Source: Nonomuraea harbinensis
GTDB lineage: Bacteria > Actinomycetota > Actinomycetes > Streptosporangiales > Streptosporangiaceae
Length of the DNA stretch: 62,420 bases
Direction: 5' to 3'
Assembly: GCF_019396385.1 (NCBI RefSeq)
Contig: NZ_JAHKRN010000052.1
Coordinates: 1-62,420 of the forward strand
Shown here: one piece after another, positions 44,374 to 52,161 of the stretch
How positions within the stretch are numbered: the first letter of the stretch is position 1
Layout: every line of letters begins with the position of its first letter
Notes under the pieces: generated by a model
The model's database searches: none
What the model saw: only the letters and a program-made list of their open reading frames with translations
Told to the model about the DNA's origin: nothing
Position numbers and translations under genes: made by a program

Positions 44374-45300
44374 ATGAACGACGAGATCATGCGGGCCGCG
44401 GCCTTCGCCGAGTTCGGCGGCCCCGAGGTGCTGCGGGTGATGGAGCTGCCGGCTCCGCAGGCCGGCCCCGGCCAGGTGCGCGTACGGGTGAGGACCGCCG
44501 GGGTGCAGCCGTTCGACGCGGCCGTCCGGGCCGGCTGGACCCCGCCGGGGGTGACGGGCGGGCTGCCGCGGATCCCGGGCAACGAGTTCGCCGGCGTGGT
44601 GGACCAGGTGGGGGAGGGGGTGACCGGGGTGACGGCGGGCGCCGAGGTGCTCGGGTTCTCGCTGCTGCGCTGCTACGCCGAGTACGTGGTGGTCGACGCG
44701 GGCGACGTGACCCCCAAGCCGGCCTCGATGCCGTGGGAGGTGGCCGGCTCGCTGACCGCCGGAGCGCAGACGGCCGAGCTGGCCCTCGACGGGCTCGCCG
44801 TGACCGAGGGCGACACGCTGCTCGTGCACGCCGCCGCGGGCGCGGTCGGCACGGTGGCCGTCCAGGTCGCCGGGATGCGCGGCGCCACCGTGATCGGCAC
44901 CGCCCGCGAGGAGAACCACGCCTACCTGCGCGACCTCGGCGCCATCCCGGTCGCCTACGGCGCGGGCCTGGCCGACCGGGTGCGCGCCCTCGCCCCCGGC
45001 GGCGTGGACGCCGCGCTCGACGGCGCGGGCGGCGACGCGCTGGAGGTGTCGCTGGAGCTGGTCAAGGACCGCGACCGCATCCTCACGCTGGTCGAGCACG
45101 ACAAGGCCGCCGAGCTGGGCATCAAGGTCACCCGGGGCACGCGCAGCGCCGAGCGCCTGGCCCGCTACGCCGCCTTGTACGCCGAGGGCCGGCTCAAGTT
45201 CCCGGTACGCGGGACGTACCCGCTGGAGCGTGCGGCGGACGCGCACCGCGAGATCGAGACCCGCCACGGCGCAGGCAAGATCGTCATCACGGTCTCCTAG
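44374..45300 (+). CDS. Quinone oxidoreductase-like alcohol dehydrogenase (MDR, zinc-free)
   Basis: 308 residues. Medium-chain dehydrogenase/reductase fold: VLRVMELPAPQAGPGQVRVR, LPRIPGNEFAGVVDQVG, and the NADPH-binding DTLLVHAAAGAVGTVAVQVA near 150. The catalytic zinc ligands are absent, so it is a QOR/enoyl-reductase type. Likely reduces quinones or unsaturated carbonyls. The promoter is a MerR/SoxR-like overlong promoter, hinting at redox induction. Its stop shares the bases CTAG with the stop of the convergent CGNR gene. Confidence 0.87.
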   Translation: MNDEIMRAAAFAEFGGPEVLRVMELPAPQAGPGQVRVRVRTAGVQPFDAAVRAGWTPPGVTGGLPRIPGNEFAGVVDQVGEGVTGVTAGAEVLGFSLLRCYAEYVVVDAGDVTPKPASMPWEVAGSLTAGAQTAELALDGLAVTEGDTLLVHAAAGAVGTVAVQVAGMRGATVIGTAREENHAYLRDLGAIPVAYGAGLADRVRALAPGGVDAALDGAGGDALEVSLELVKDRDRILTLVEHDKAAELGIKVTRGTRSAERLARYAALYAEGRLKFPVRGTYPLERAADAHREIETRHGAGKIVITVS

Positions 45301-45818
45301 GAACGGACGCGCTGCCGCTGGTTGAACCGGCCCACCTTGGCCCGGTTGCCGCACACGTCCATCGAGCACCAGCGGCGGCCGCCGTTCTTGCTCACGTCGT
45401 AGAACCAGAGCACGCAGCGGGGGTTGGCGCACTTGCGCACCCGCTCCGGGCGCTCGCCGAGCACCCGGGCCAGGTCGGCGGCCGCCACCCAGGCCGCGTG
45501 CCAGGCCGGATCGTCCAGGACGACGACCTCGTACGGCTCGGCGCCGCTCAATTGGGGGCGGCGGGCGCCGTGGGCCAGCACCGCGTTGAGCGGGGCCGCC
45601 TCGCCCCGCTCCAGCAGCGCGCGCATCGCGTCGCGGGCCTGGACCAGCGGGTCGCGGGCGCGCTCCGGGTCGTCGCCGCCTGGCAGATCGTGATCCGCCA
45701 GCCAGGCCCGCACGCCGTCGACATCGTCGAACTGGTCGACTTGTGTGGCGTTGTCGATCCACACGGTGTCGACCAGGTCCAGCCCCACGGGTTCGGTCCT
45801 GAGCGGACGCAGTCTCAC
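45297..45818 (-). CDS. CGNR zinc-finger protein
   Basis: 173 residues. An N-terminal ABATE-like domain (VGLDLVDTVWIDNATQVDQF) and the C-terminal CGNR finger: KCANPRCVLWFYD, then RRWCSMDVCGNRAKV. CGNR proteins are putative ligand-responsive stress regulators that bind DNA. AGAGG precedes a GTG at 45818; a longer frame to 45863 lacks a ribosome-binding site. Divergent from an alpha/beta hydrolase across an inverted repeat, which it may bind. Confidence 0.85.
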   Translation of the reverse strand: MRLRPLRTEPVGLDLVDTVWIDNATQVDQFDDVDGVRAWLADHDLPGGDDPERARDPLVQARDAMRALLERGEAAPLNAVLAHGARRPQLSGAEPYEVVVLDDPAWHAAWVAAADLARVLGERPERVRKCANPRCVLWFYDVSKNGGRRWCSMDVCGNRAKVGRFNQRQRVRS

Positions 45819-45870
45819 AGTGATTAACCTCTGAAGTCGATTTGACCGGTTGCAGATCATCATGCTATCA

Positions 45871-45902
45871 CTTAACCACCGAAAAGACTTTCAACGGTTA
45901 AG
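45871..45902. promoter_or_regulatory. Inverted repeat CTTAACC...GGTTAAG
   Basis: Perfect 7-base arms at 45871-45877 and 45896-45902 with an 18-base spacer, immediately before the hydrolase GTG start. The gap is AT-rich relative to the genome. Candidate binding site for the divergent CGNR protein. Confidence 0.5.
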
Positions 45903-45911
45903 AGGTTCGCC

Positions 45912-46769
45912 GTGACCATCCGCTACCGCACCGTCCGGATCGACGGGCTCGACGTCTTCTACCGCGAGGCGGGCGACCCGTCCGCGCCCACGCTCGTCCT
46001 GCTGCACGGGTTCCCGACCTCGTCCATCGCCTACCAGGAGCTGATGGGCGAGCTGGGCGACGAGTTCCACCTGATCGCGCCCGACTACCCCGGCTTCGGG
46101 CACAGCTCGGCGCCCGCCGCCGGAGAGTTCGGCTACACCTTCGACCGCTTCGCCGACGTGGTGGACCGGCTGCTGGACACGATCGGCGTGCGGCGTTACG
46201 CGCTCTACGTGCACGACTACGGCGCACCCGTCGGCTTCCGGCTCGCCGTCCGGCATCCCGAGCGGATCACCGGCATCGTCACCCAGAACGGCAACGCGTA
46301 CGAGGAAGGGCTGACCCCGTTCTGGGACCCGTTCAAGAAGGCCTGGGCAGACCCGCAGGCCGATACGGCGGCGCTGCGGGCGTACTTCACCTGGGAGGCC
46401 ACCCAGTGGCAGTACACCCACGGCGTGCCGGACACCACGCTGGTCAACCCGGACAAGGCGCTGTTCGACCAGGCGCTGCTGGACCGGCCGGGCAGCGCCG
46501 ACATCCAGCTCGCGCTCTTCCTGGACTACGAGGGCAACGTCGCCCTCTATCCGCAGTGGCAGGAGTATCTGCGCACGCACCGCCCGCCGGTGCTGGCCGT
46601 GTGGGGCCGCAACGACGAGATCTTCGGCCCGGACGGCGCGCGGGCCTTCGCCCGTGACGTGCCGGACGCCCGCGTCCACCTGCTGGACGCCGGGCACTTC
46701 CCGCTGGAAACCAGGCTCACCCAGATCGCGGCCCTGACCCGCGATTTCCTCCGCGGCCTGTCGGACTGA
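45912..46769 (+). CDS. Alpha/beta hydrolase (epoxide hydrolase/haloalkane dehalogenase type)
   Basis: 285 residues. LVLLHGFPTSSIAYQEL carries the oxyanion HGFP motif; the nucleophile elbow reads YVHDYGAPVGFRLAVRHP with Asp rather than Ser, as in epoxide hydrolases and dehalogenases. LAVWGRNDEIFGPDGA and HLLDAGHFPLET supply the remaining acid and His. GTG start at 45912. Probably controlled with the divergent CGNR gene. Substrate unknown. Confidence 0.87.
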   Translation: MTIRYRTVRIDGLDVFYREAGDPSAPTLVLLHGFPTSSIAYQELMGELGDEFHLIAPDYPGFGHSSAPAAGEFGYTFDRFADVVDRLLDTIGVRRYALYVHDYGAPVGFRLAVRHPERITGIVTQNGNAYEEGLTPFWDPFKKAWADPQADTAALRAYFTWEATQWQYTHGVPDTTLVNPDKALFDQALLDRPGSADIQLALFLDYEGNVALYPQWQEYLRTHRPPVLAVWGRNDEIFGPDGARAFARDVPDARVHLLDAGHFPLETRLTQIAALTRDFLRGLSD

Positions 46770-46774
46770 CGCCG

Positions 46775-47362
46775 ATGGCCCGCCCCTCCTATCGCCGCAC
46801 CACGCCCGGCCCCCACCTGGCACCCGACCCCCACCCGGCGCGTGATCCTGGACCGGCGCCCGCTCCTGGACCGGCGCCCGCTCTTGACCCGGCGCCCGGG
46901 GGCCGCGGGGTCAAGGACGCGGTGGTCGCCATGGTGGCGGCGCTGGCCGGGCTGCTGCTGCTCGCCGCCGTCGCCGGAGCCGTCGAACCCGGCCTGTTCG
47001 CGCTGCCGTTCGTGGCCAGCGCGGCGATCGTGGCGCTGGCCCCGGCGGCGCCGTTCGCGCAGCCGCGCAGCATCGCGTTCGGGCACGCCGGCGCGGCGGC
47101 GCTCGCCCTGGCAGCCGTCGCCCTGGCCGGCCCGTCGGTGTGGACGGCGTCCGTGGCCGCCGCCCTGTCGATCGGGCCCATGCTCCTGCTGCGCGCCCCG
47201 CACCCGCCCGCCGCGGCCACGGCGGCGCTGATCGGGCTCACCGCACCGGACCCGGTCTACCTGCTCAACCCGGTGCTGACCGCCAGCGCGCTGGTGATCG
47301 CCGGAGGAGTGATCCTGGGCAGAGTGCTCCCGGGCCCGAGGTACCCGGTCTACTGGCGGTGA
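46775..47362 (+). CDS. HPP-family membrane protein
   Basis: 195 residues. After a proline-rich N-terminus of about 45 residues, four or five hydrophobic helices follow. The family's namesake HPP is in LRAPHPPAAATAALIGLT near residue 145. Some HPP proteins transport nitrite in chloroplasts or cyanobacteria; most are uncharacterised. The N-terminal coding region contains 18-base tandem repeats giving PGPAPA units. The last 13 bases overlap the convergent kinase gene. Confidence 0.75.
   Translation: MARPSYRRTTPGPHLAPDPHPARDPGPAPAPGPAPALDPAPGGRGVKDAVVAMVAALAGLLLLAAVAGAVEPGLFALPFVASAAIVALAPAAPFAQPRSIAFGHAGAAALALAAVALAGPSVWTASVAAALSIGPMLLLRAPHPPAAATAALIGLTAPDPVYLLNPVLTASALVIAGGVILGRVLPGPRYPVYWR
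46847..46898 (+). repeat. 18-base tandem repeat within HPP gene
   Basis: CCTGGACCGGCGCCCGCT at 46847-46864 repeats exactly at 46865-46882 and partly at 46883-46898. It encodes proline/alanine-rich units in the cytoplasmic N-terminus and may vary in copy number by slippage, always in frame since the unit is a multiple of 3. Confidence 0.7.
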
Positions 47363-48264
47363 GTCACCGCCTCGGCGACGGCGAGCTGGACGTCGTGCAG
47401 CCGGGTCTCGCCGTCCTCGACGTCCCACAGCGAGTTCTGCAGTACCCGGCCGAGCGTCCAGCCGGCCGCCCGCGCCGGGTCCAGCTCCAGGATCTCGACC
47501 ATCAGGTCGAAGCGGCGCAGCACCGCGCGGCGCACGTCGCCTGAGGCCACCACCTCGCTCCACCGGTTGTGGATCGCGGGCAGCAGATCGAACCCGGGGT
47601 CGCCGGCCAGCGGCTTCGGGTCGATCGCCAGCCACGGCTCGCGCTCCCCGGCCAGCACGTTGTCGTAGTGCAGGTCCCAGTGGAGCAGCCGGTCGCCGGG
47701 CTCGCCGACCAGCTCGGCCACCGTGTCGGCGCACCGGCGCAGCCAGGACCGGTCCTCCTCCCGGGGGAGCTTCGCCAGCGCCGCGGGCACGTCGGCGAGC
47801 ATCTGCCCGGCGATGTCGCCGAGCCGTCGCAGCCCCTCGGGCGCGGGCCGCGCCACCAACCGGGCCAGCAGCGCCGCGAGGATCTCCAGCGCCGCCAGGT
47901 CGTCGGCCACCGCCGACAGCGACCGGCTCTCGTCCAGCCGCTCCAGCAGCATCGTTCCGGTGGCCGGGTCGTGCTCCAGCAGCAGCACCGACCCGTCGCC
48001 GGCCCAGGCGCGCAGGCCCACGGGCTCGGTCGCGTTCTCGTCGGTGACGGGCTGCAGCTTCAGCGCGGCGGGCGTGCCGTCGGCCCGCACCACGGGCAGC
48101 ACCAGGGAGACCACGCCGTGCATGGACGCGCCGTCGAGGCGCAGCCCCCACTCCTCCAGATAACGCCTGGCCAGCGCGGGCAGCCCGGCCGACCAGGCCC
48201 GTCCCGCCTCGCCCTCCCACTTGACATGCGACTCGGTCAACGCCGGCGGCACCACGATCTCCAT
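47350..48264 (-). CDS. Aminoglycoside/hydroxyurea phosphotransferase, APH(6)-like
   Basis: 304 residues. Kinase-like fold: LLLEHDPATGTMLLERLDES (hinge), Brenner motif RLLHWDLHYDNVLAG, and LAIDPKPLAGDPGFDLLPAI. This is the APH_6_hur family that includes streptomycin 6-phosphotransferases and hydroxyurea kinases. The Asp of HWDLHYDN and the DP motif are intact. Chromosomal members are common in actinomycetes and need not confer resistance. The ATG at 48264 follows GGTGG; the longer frame is not supported. Confidence 0.85.
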   Translation of the reverse strand: MEIVVPPALTESHVKWEGEAGRAWSAGLPALARRYLEEWGLRLDGASMHGVVSLVLPVVRADGTPAALKLQPVTDENATEPVGLRAWAGDGSVLLLEHDPATGTMLLERLDESRSLSAVADDLAALEILAALLARLVARPAPEGLRRLGDIAGQMLADVPAALAKLPREEDRSWLRRCADTVAELVGEPGDRLLHWDLHYDNVLAGEREPWLAIDPKPLAGDPGFDLLPAIHNRWSEVVASGDVRRAVLRRFDLMVEILELDPARAAGWTLGRVLQNSLWDVEDGETRLHDVQLAVAEAVTHRQ

Positions 48265-48296
48265 GCCACCAGTCTGGCCGCCGGGACAACCGGTTT

Positions 48297-48866
48297 TCAC
48301 GGGGTCAGGGCCTTGCGCAGGGAGTGCAGGCACAGCCGCAGCGCCGTGTGCTTGGGCACGCCCTGCTCCCGGGTGTGCTGCCAGGCCGCGTACAGCATGG
48401 CCCACAGCAGGCTGCCCACCCAGGCTGTCGACAGCGTGGGGTCGATGGTGCCGTCGGCGTGTCCGCGCTCGATGAGCCGGGTCAGCGCCTGATCCGCCTC
48501 GGTCTCCGAGTCCCAGCTCTCCCAGTCGGCCAGCTGCGGGTTCTCGAAGGCGAACAGGAAGCCGTCGCCCAGCTCGAAGTACTCCTGGCAGAGCCGGTCG
48601 AGCGCCTCGATGGCGGGGCCGTCGTCGAGGCGGGCCCGCTCGGTGGTGGTCGCCACCAGCTCCATGAGGTGCGCGCCGATCGCGCTCAGCAGGTCGGAGC
48701 GCTCGCGGAAGTAGCGGTGGACGGTCGTGCGGCCGACTCCGGCGGCGGCCGCCACGTCGGCGAGCGAGGCGGACGGGTTTCTGGCGAGGGTCGACACGGC
48801 CGCGTCGAGGATGGCGCGTCGTGTGCGTGCCCGGGTGCCCGTCTCGTCCATGGGCTTACGGTACAT
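48297..48866 (-). CDS. TetR-family regulator
   Basis: 189 residues. HTH: RRAILDAAVSTLARNPSASL, then GVGRTTVHRYFRERSDLLSA. Effector domain is tryptophan-rich (LADWESWDSETEA, WVGSLLWAMLYAAWQH), as in drug-sensing TetRs. Start could be ATG 48866 or 48851. Divergent from an ABC exporter with a perfect 20-base palindrome between, so it almost certainly represses the exporter. Confidence 0.9.
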   Translation of the reverse strand: MYRKPMDETGTRARTRRAILDAAVSTLARNPSASLADVAAAAGVGRTTVHRYFRERSDLLSAIGAHLMELVATTTERARLDDGPAIEALDRLCQEYFELGDGFLFAFENPQLADWESWDSETEADQALTRLIERGHADGTIDPTLSTAWVGSLLWAMLYAAWQHTREQGVPKHTALRLCLHSLRKALTP

Positions 48867-48898
48867 GGGCCACCAGAGAGAAACCCATTTGACCGATT

Positions 48899-48918
48899 AT
48901 GGAACATTGATGTTCCAT
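48899..48918. promoter_or_regulatory. TetR operator, ATGGAACAT-TG-ATGTTCCAT
   Basis: Perfect 9-base arms with a 2-base centre between the TetR and ABC exporter genes. It overlaps a weak exporter promoter (TTGACC at 48889-48894 with TTCCAT 18 bases on) and reaches the exporter's first ATG, so binding would block initiation. Confidence 0.8.
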
Positions 48919-50647
48919 GATGGGTATGAAAGTTCCGGAATCTTGGCGCATCCTGTGGTCCTTCGCCCGGCCGCACGTCCGCACGCTCGCGTCCGGGCTG
49001 CTCCTTGCGCTGGTGGGCTCGGCGCTGGCCCTCGCCACGCCGATGATCACCAAGTGGGTGCTCGACGCGCTCGGGACGGGAGCCTCGCTCGCGGCGCCCG
49101 TCGGCGCGCTGCTGGCGCTGCTCGTGGTGGGCATCGTGGTCGGGCGCTGGCAGTGGGTCATGCTCGGCTCTCTGGGCGAGCGGGTGGTCCTGGAGGCGCG
49201 CGACTCGGTGGTGCGGCGCTTCCTGAGGGCCACGGTGCCCGCCGTCACCCGTCACCCGGCAGGTGAGCTGGTCACCCGTGTGACCTCCGACACCGTGCTG
49301 CTCAGAGAGGCCGCGACCTCCAGCGTGATCGGCCTGGTCAACGGCACCGTCATGCTGGCCGGCACGCTCGTCCTGATGGGCGTGCTCGACCTGGTCCTGC
49401 TCGCGGTCACGGTGGTGGCCGTGCTCGTGGTGATCGTGCTGTTCGCGCTGCTCATGCCCACGATCTCGAAGGCGCAGGAACGGGCGCAGGAGCATGTCGG
49501 GCGGCTCGGCGGCGTGCTGGAGGGCACCCTGCGGGCCATTCGGACCGTGAAGGCGAGCCGCGCCGAGGACCGCCAGGCGGACCGCATCCTGGCCGAGGCG
49601 CACGCCTCACGGGAGCAGGGCGTGCGCGCCGTCCGGGCCGAGGCCACGGCCTGGACCGTCGCCTGGGCCGGCATCCAGTTCGCGATCATCCTGATCCTCG
49701 GCATCGGCGCCTGGCGGGTGGGCGCGGGCCACATGGAGGTGTCGAGCCTGATCGCGTTCCTGCTCTACGCGTTCGGGCTCATGGACCCGATCATGGAGCT
49801 CAGCCAGAACACCACGGCGCTGCAGTCCGGCATCGCCGCGGCCGAGCGGCTCCGGGCGGTGGAGGCGATGCCGGCGGAGCCTGCCGGCACCCTCGCCCCG
49901 GCGGCCGGCGGCGACCCCGCGGGGCCGGTGATCGAGCTGCGAGGCGTCACCGCCGTGTACGCGCCGGGCGCCGGGCCGGCCGTGCGCGACGTCGAGCTGG
50001 CCGTCCCCAGGCGCGGCCATCTGGCCATCGTGGGCGGTTCCGGCGCGGGCAAGACGACGCTGTTCTCACTGATCCTCGGTTTCCTCGAACCTCGGGAAGG
50101 CGAACTGCTGCTCGACGGCCGCCCGTACGCCGCGTACAGCAGAGAGGAGATCAGGGCCAGGCTCGCGTATGTCGAGCAGGACACCCCGCTGGTGCCGGGC
50201 ACGATCCGGGAGAACCTGCTGTTCTCCAACCCCGCCGCCACAGCCGAGGAGGTCGCCGAGGTCCTGCGCGAGGTGCGGCTGGACCTCGCCGACCTGGACC
50301 GGCCGGTGTCGTCGGGACAGGTGTCGGGCGGCGAGCGCCAGCGCATCGCGCTCGCGCGGGCGCTGCTCCGCGCGCCGGACGTGCTCCTGCTGGACGAGGC
50401 CACCGCGCAGCTCGACGGACTCACCGAGGCCGCGGTCCAGGAGTGCGTGCGCCGCCAGGCCGCCAGAGGCGCCGTCGTCACCATCGCGCACCGGCTGTCC
50501 ACCGTTATCGACGCCGACCAGATCGTGGTGATGGACGGCGGCCGGATCCGCGCCCGCGGCACCCACCAGCAGCTGCTGGCGTCCGACGAGCTCTACGGCG
50601 CGTTCGTGGCCGCGCTGCGCATCGCCGAGCCGGCCGGGGCCCGGTGA
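48917..50647 (+). CDS. ABC exporter, fused membrane and ATPase domains
   Basis: 576 residues, half-transporter acting as a dimer. Six transmembrane helices in the first 310 residues, then a nucleotide-binding domain: Walker A VGGSGAGKTTLFSL, Q-loop YVEQDTPLVPGTIREN, signature VSGGERQRIALARALL, Walker B VLLLDEATAQLD, H-loop TIAHRLSTV. Type IV (multidrug/lipid-like) family. In-frame ATGs at 48917, 48920 and 48926; the last fits a leaderless mRNA best, and the first overlaps the operator. Under the divergent TetR. Probably exports a drug or natural product. Confidence 0.92.
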   Translation: MMGMKVPESWRILWSFARPHVRTLASGLLLALVGSALALATPMITKWVLDALGTGASLAAPVGALLALLVVGIVVGRWQWVMLGSLGERVVLEARDSVVRRFLRATVPAVTRHPAGELVTRVTSDTVLLREAATSSVIGLVNGTVMLAGTLVLMGVLDLVLLAVTVVAVLVVIVLFALLMPTISKAQERAQEHVGRLGGVLEGTLRAIRTVKASRAEDRQADRILAEAHASREQGVRAVRAEATAWTVAWAGIQFAIILILGIGAWRVGAGHMEVSSLIAFLLYAFGLMDPIMELSQNTTALQSGIAAAERLRAVEAMPAEPAGTLAPAAGGDPAGPVIELRGVTAVYAPGAGPAVRDVELAVPRRGHLAIVGGSGAGKTTLFSLILGFLEPREGELLLDGRPYAAYSREEIRARLAYVEQDTPLVPGTIRENLLFSNPAATAEEVAEVLREVRLDLADLDRPVSSGQVSGGERQRIALARALLRAPDVLLLDEATAQLDGLTEAAVQECVRRQAARGAVVTIAHRLSTVIDADQIVVMDGGRIRARGTHQQLLASDELYGAFVAALRIAEPAGAR

Positions 50648-51526
50648 TCAGTAGTGATAGGGGTACGGCGACCAGTCGGGGTCGCGCTTCTCCAGGAACG
50701 AGTCGCGCCCTTCGGCGGCCTCGTCGGTCATGTAGGCCAGCCTGGTCGCCTCACCGGCGAACACCTGCTGGCCCACCAGCCCGTCGTCGATCAGGTTGAA
50801 GGAGAACTTGAGCATCCGCTGCGCGGTCGGCGACTTGGCGTTGATCTTGCGGGCCCAGTCGAGCGCCGTGGCCTCCAGCTCCTCGTGCGGCACGACCGCG
50901 TTGACCATGCCCATCCGGTGGGCGTCGGCCGCGCTGTAGGTGTCGCCGAGGAAGAAGATCTCGCGGGCGAACTTCTGGCCCACCTGGCGCGCGAGATAGG
51001 CGGAGCCGAAGCCGCCGTCGAAGCTCGCCACGTCGGCGTCGGTCTGCTTGAACCGGGCGTGCTCGGCGCTGGCGAGTGTGAGATCGGCCACCACGTGCAG
51101 GCTGTGGCCGCCGCCCGCCGCCCAGCCGGGCACCACGCAGATGACCACCTTGGGCATGAACCGGATCAGCCGCTGCACCTCGAGGATGTGCAGTCGCCCG
51201 GTCGCGGCCGAGCCGTCGGCGTACTGGTAGCCGTCCTTGCCGCGGATGCGCTGGTCGCCGCCGGAGCAGAAGGCCCAGCCGCCGTCCTTGGGCGAGGGGC
51301 CGTTGCCGGTCAGCAGCACGCACCCGACGTCGGTGGTCTGCCGGGCATGGTCGAACGCGCGGTAGAGCTCGTCGACGGTCTGCGGGCGGAAGGCGTTGCG
51401 CACCTCCGGGCGGTTGAACGCGATGCGCACCGTGCCCTGGTCGACAGCCCTGTGGTAGGTGATGTCGGTGAAGTCGAACCCCTCGACTTCCTGCCACGCC
51501 TTGGGATCGAACAGCTCGGAGACCAT
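50648..51526 (-). CDS. menB: 1,4-dihydroxy-2-naphthoyl-CoA synthase
   Basis: 292 residues, crotonase fold. Closes the second ring of menaquinone from o-succinylbenzoyl-CoA. MenB-specific sequence: FTDITYHRAVDQGTVRIAFN, LLTGNGPSPKDGGWAFCSGG, VVPGWAAGGGHSLHVVADLT, and a C-terminal LEKRDPDWSPYPYHY. It is isolated from other men genes here, which lie elsewhere in this type of genome. Convergent with the ABC exporter: the two stop codons are adjacent. Confidence 0.95.
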   Translation of the reverse strand: MVSELFDPKAWQEVEGFDFTDITYHRAVDQGTVRIAFNRPEVRNAFRPQTVDELYRAFDHARQTTDVGCVLLTGNGPSPKDGGWAFCSGGDQRIRGKDGYQYADGSAATGRLHILEVQRLIRFMPKVVICVVPGWAAGGGHSLHVVADLTLASAEHARFKQTDADVASFDGGFGSAYLARQVGQKFAREIFFLGDTYSAADAHRMGMVNAVVPHEELEATALDWARKINAKSPTAQRMLKFSFNLIDDGLVGQQVFAGEATRLAYMTDEAAEGRDSFLEKRDPDWSPYPYHY

Positions 51527-51568
51527 GGGCCGAAGCCTACCGGGTGGCGGCTCCGGCCCACGGGCCGG

Positions 51569-51901
51569 TCAGGGGACCTCCGCCCGGAGCTCGGCGAGCA
51601 GCTGGCCCTGGTCGGCGAGCATGTCGGTCAGGATGCGGCGGGCGATCCGCAGCAGGTCGGCGAGCTCGGGTGTGGCCAGTGTGTAGACCACGGTGCTGCC
51701 TTCACGGATGGCGGTCACGATGCCCGCTCTGCGCAGGACCGCCAGCTGCTGTGAGAGGCTCGACGCCTCGATGTCGATCTGGGCCAGGAGATCCCTGACG
51801 GGAAGTGGCCCTTCCTGGAGTAGCTCCAACACTCTGATGCGAGCGGGGTGGCCGAGAGTCCGGAACAAATCCGCCTTGGCCTGGTTGACCTCCACGTGCA
51901 T
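51569..51901 (-). CDS. ArsR-family regulator
   Basis: 110 residues. Compact winged helix: KADLFRTLGHPARIRVLELL, LLAQIDIEASSLSQQLAVLR, STVVYTLATPELADLL. The metal-binding cysteine motif of ArsR/SmtB is absent (the position reads PLPVRDLLAQ), so a metal ligand is unlikely. Stands alone between menB and the DUF3073 gene; target unknown. Confidence 0.9.
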   Translation of the reverse strand: MHVEVNQAKADLFRTLGHPARIRVLELLQEGPLPVRDLLAQIDIEASSLSQQLAVLRRAGIVTAIREGSTVVYTLATPELADLLRIARRILTDMLADQGQLLAELRAEVP

Positions 51902-51990
51902 AGTGACAGACTAATCCAGCGCAGTTGCATAATTCTTCAAGTCGTAACGTTGTCGGATAGCATGGGCAGCGGGGACTAGGGAGTTGAGCC

Positions 51991-52161
51991 ATGGGCCGAG
52001 GAAGAGCCAAGGCGAAGCAGACGAAGGTCGCTCGCCAGCTGAAGTACACCAGCCATCACATCGACTACGACCGCCTCCGCGAGGAGTTGGGCGCCGACGA
52101 ACGACGTGACGACATGCACCCCGCTACGTCGTCCGATCAAGAGACCGGGCGCGCGCAATAA
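51991..52161 (+). CDS. DUF3073 small basic protein
   Basis: 56 residues, too short for most gene finders. The N-terminus MGRGRAKAKQTKVARQLKYT is the near-invariant signature of actinobacterial DUF3073; the tail is acidic and variable. GGGAG precedes the ATG. Abundant basic N-terminus suggests RNA or DNA binding; function unknown. The last 38 bases overlap the C-terminal codons of the convergent P450 gene. Confidence 0.88.
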   Translation: MGRGRAKAKQTKVARQLKYTSHHIDYDRLREELGADERRDDMHPATSSDQETGRAQ

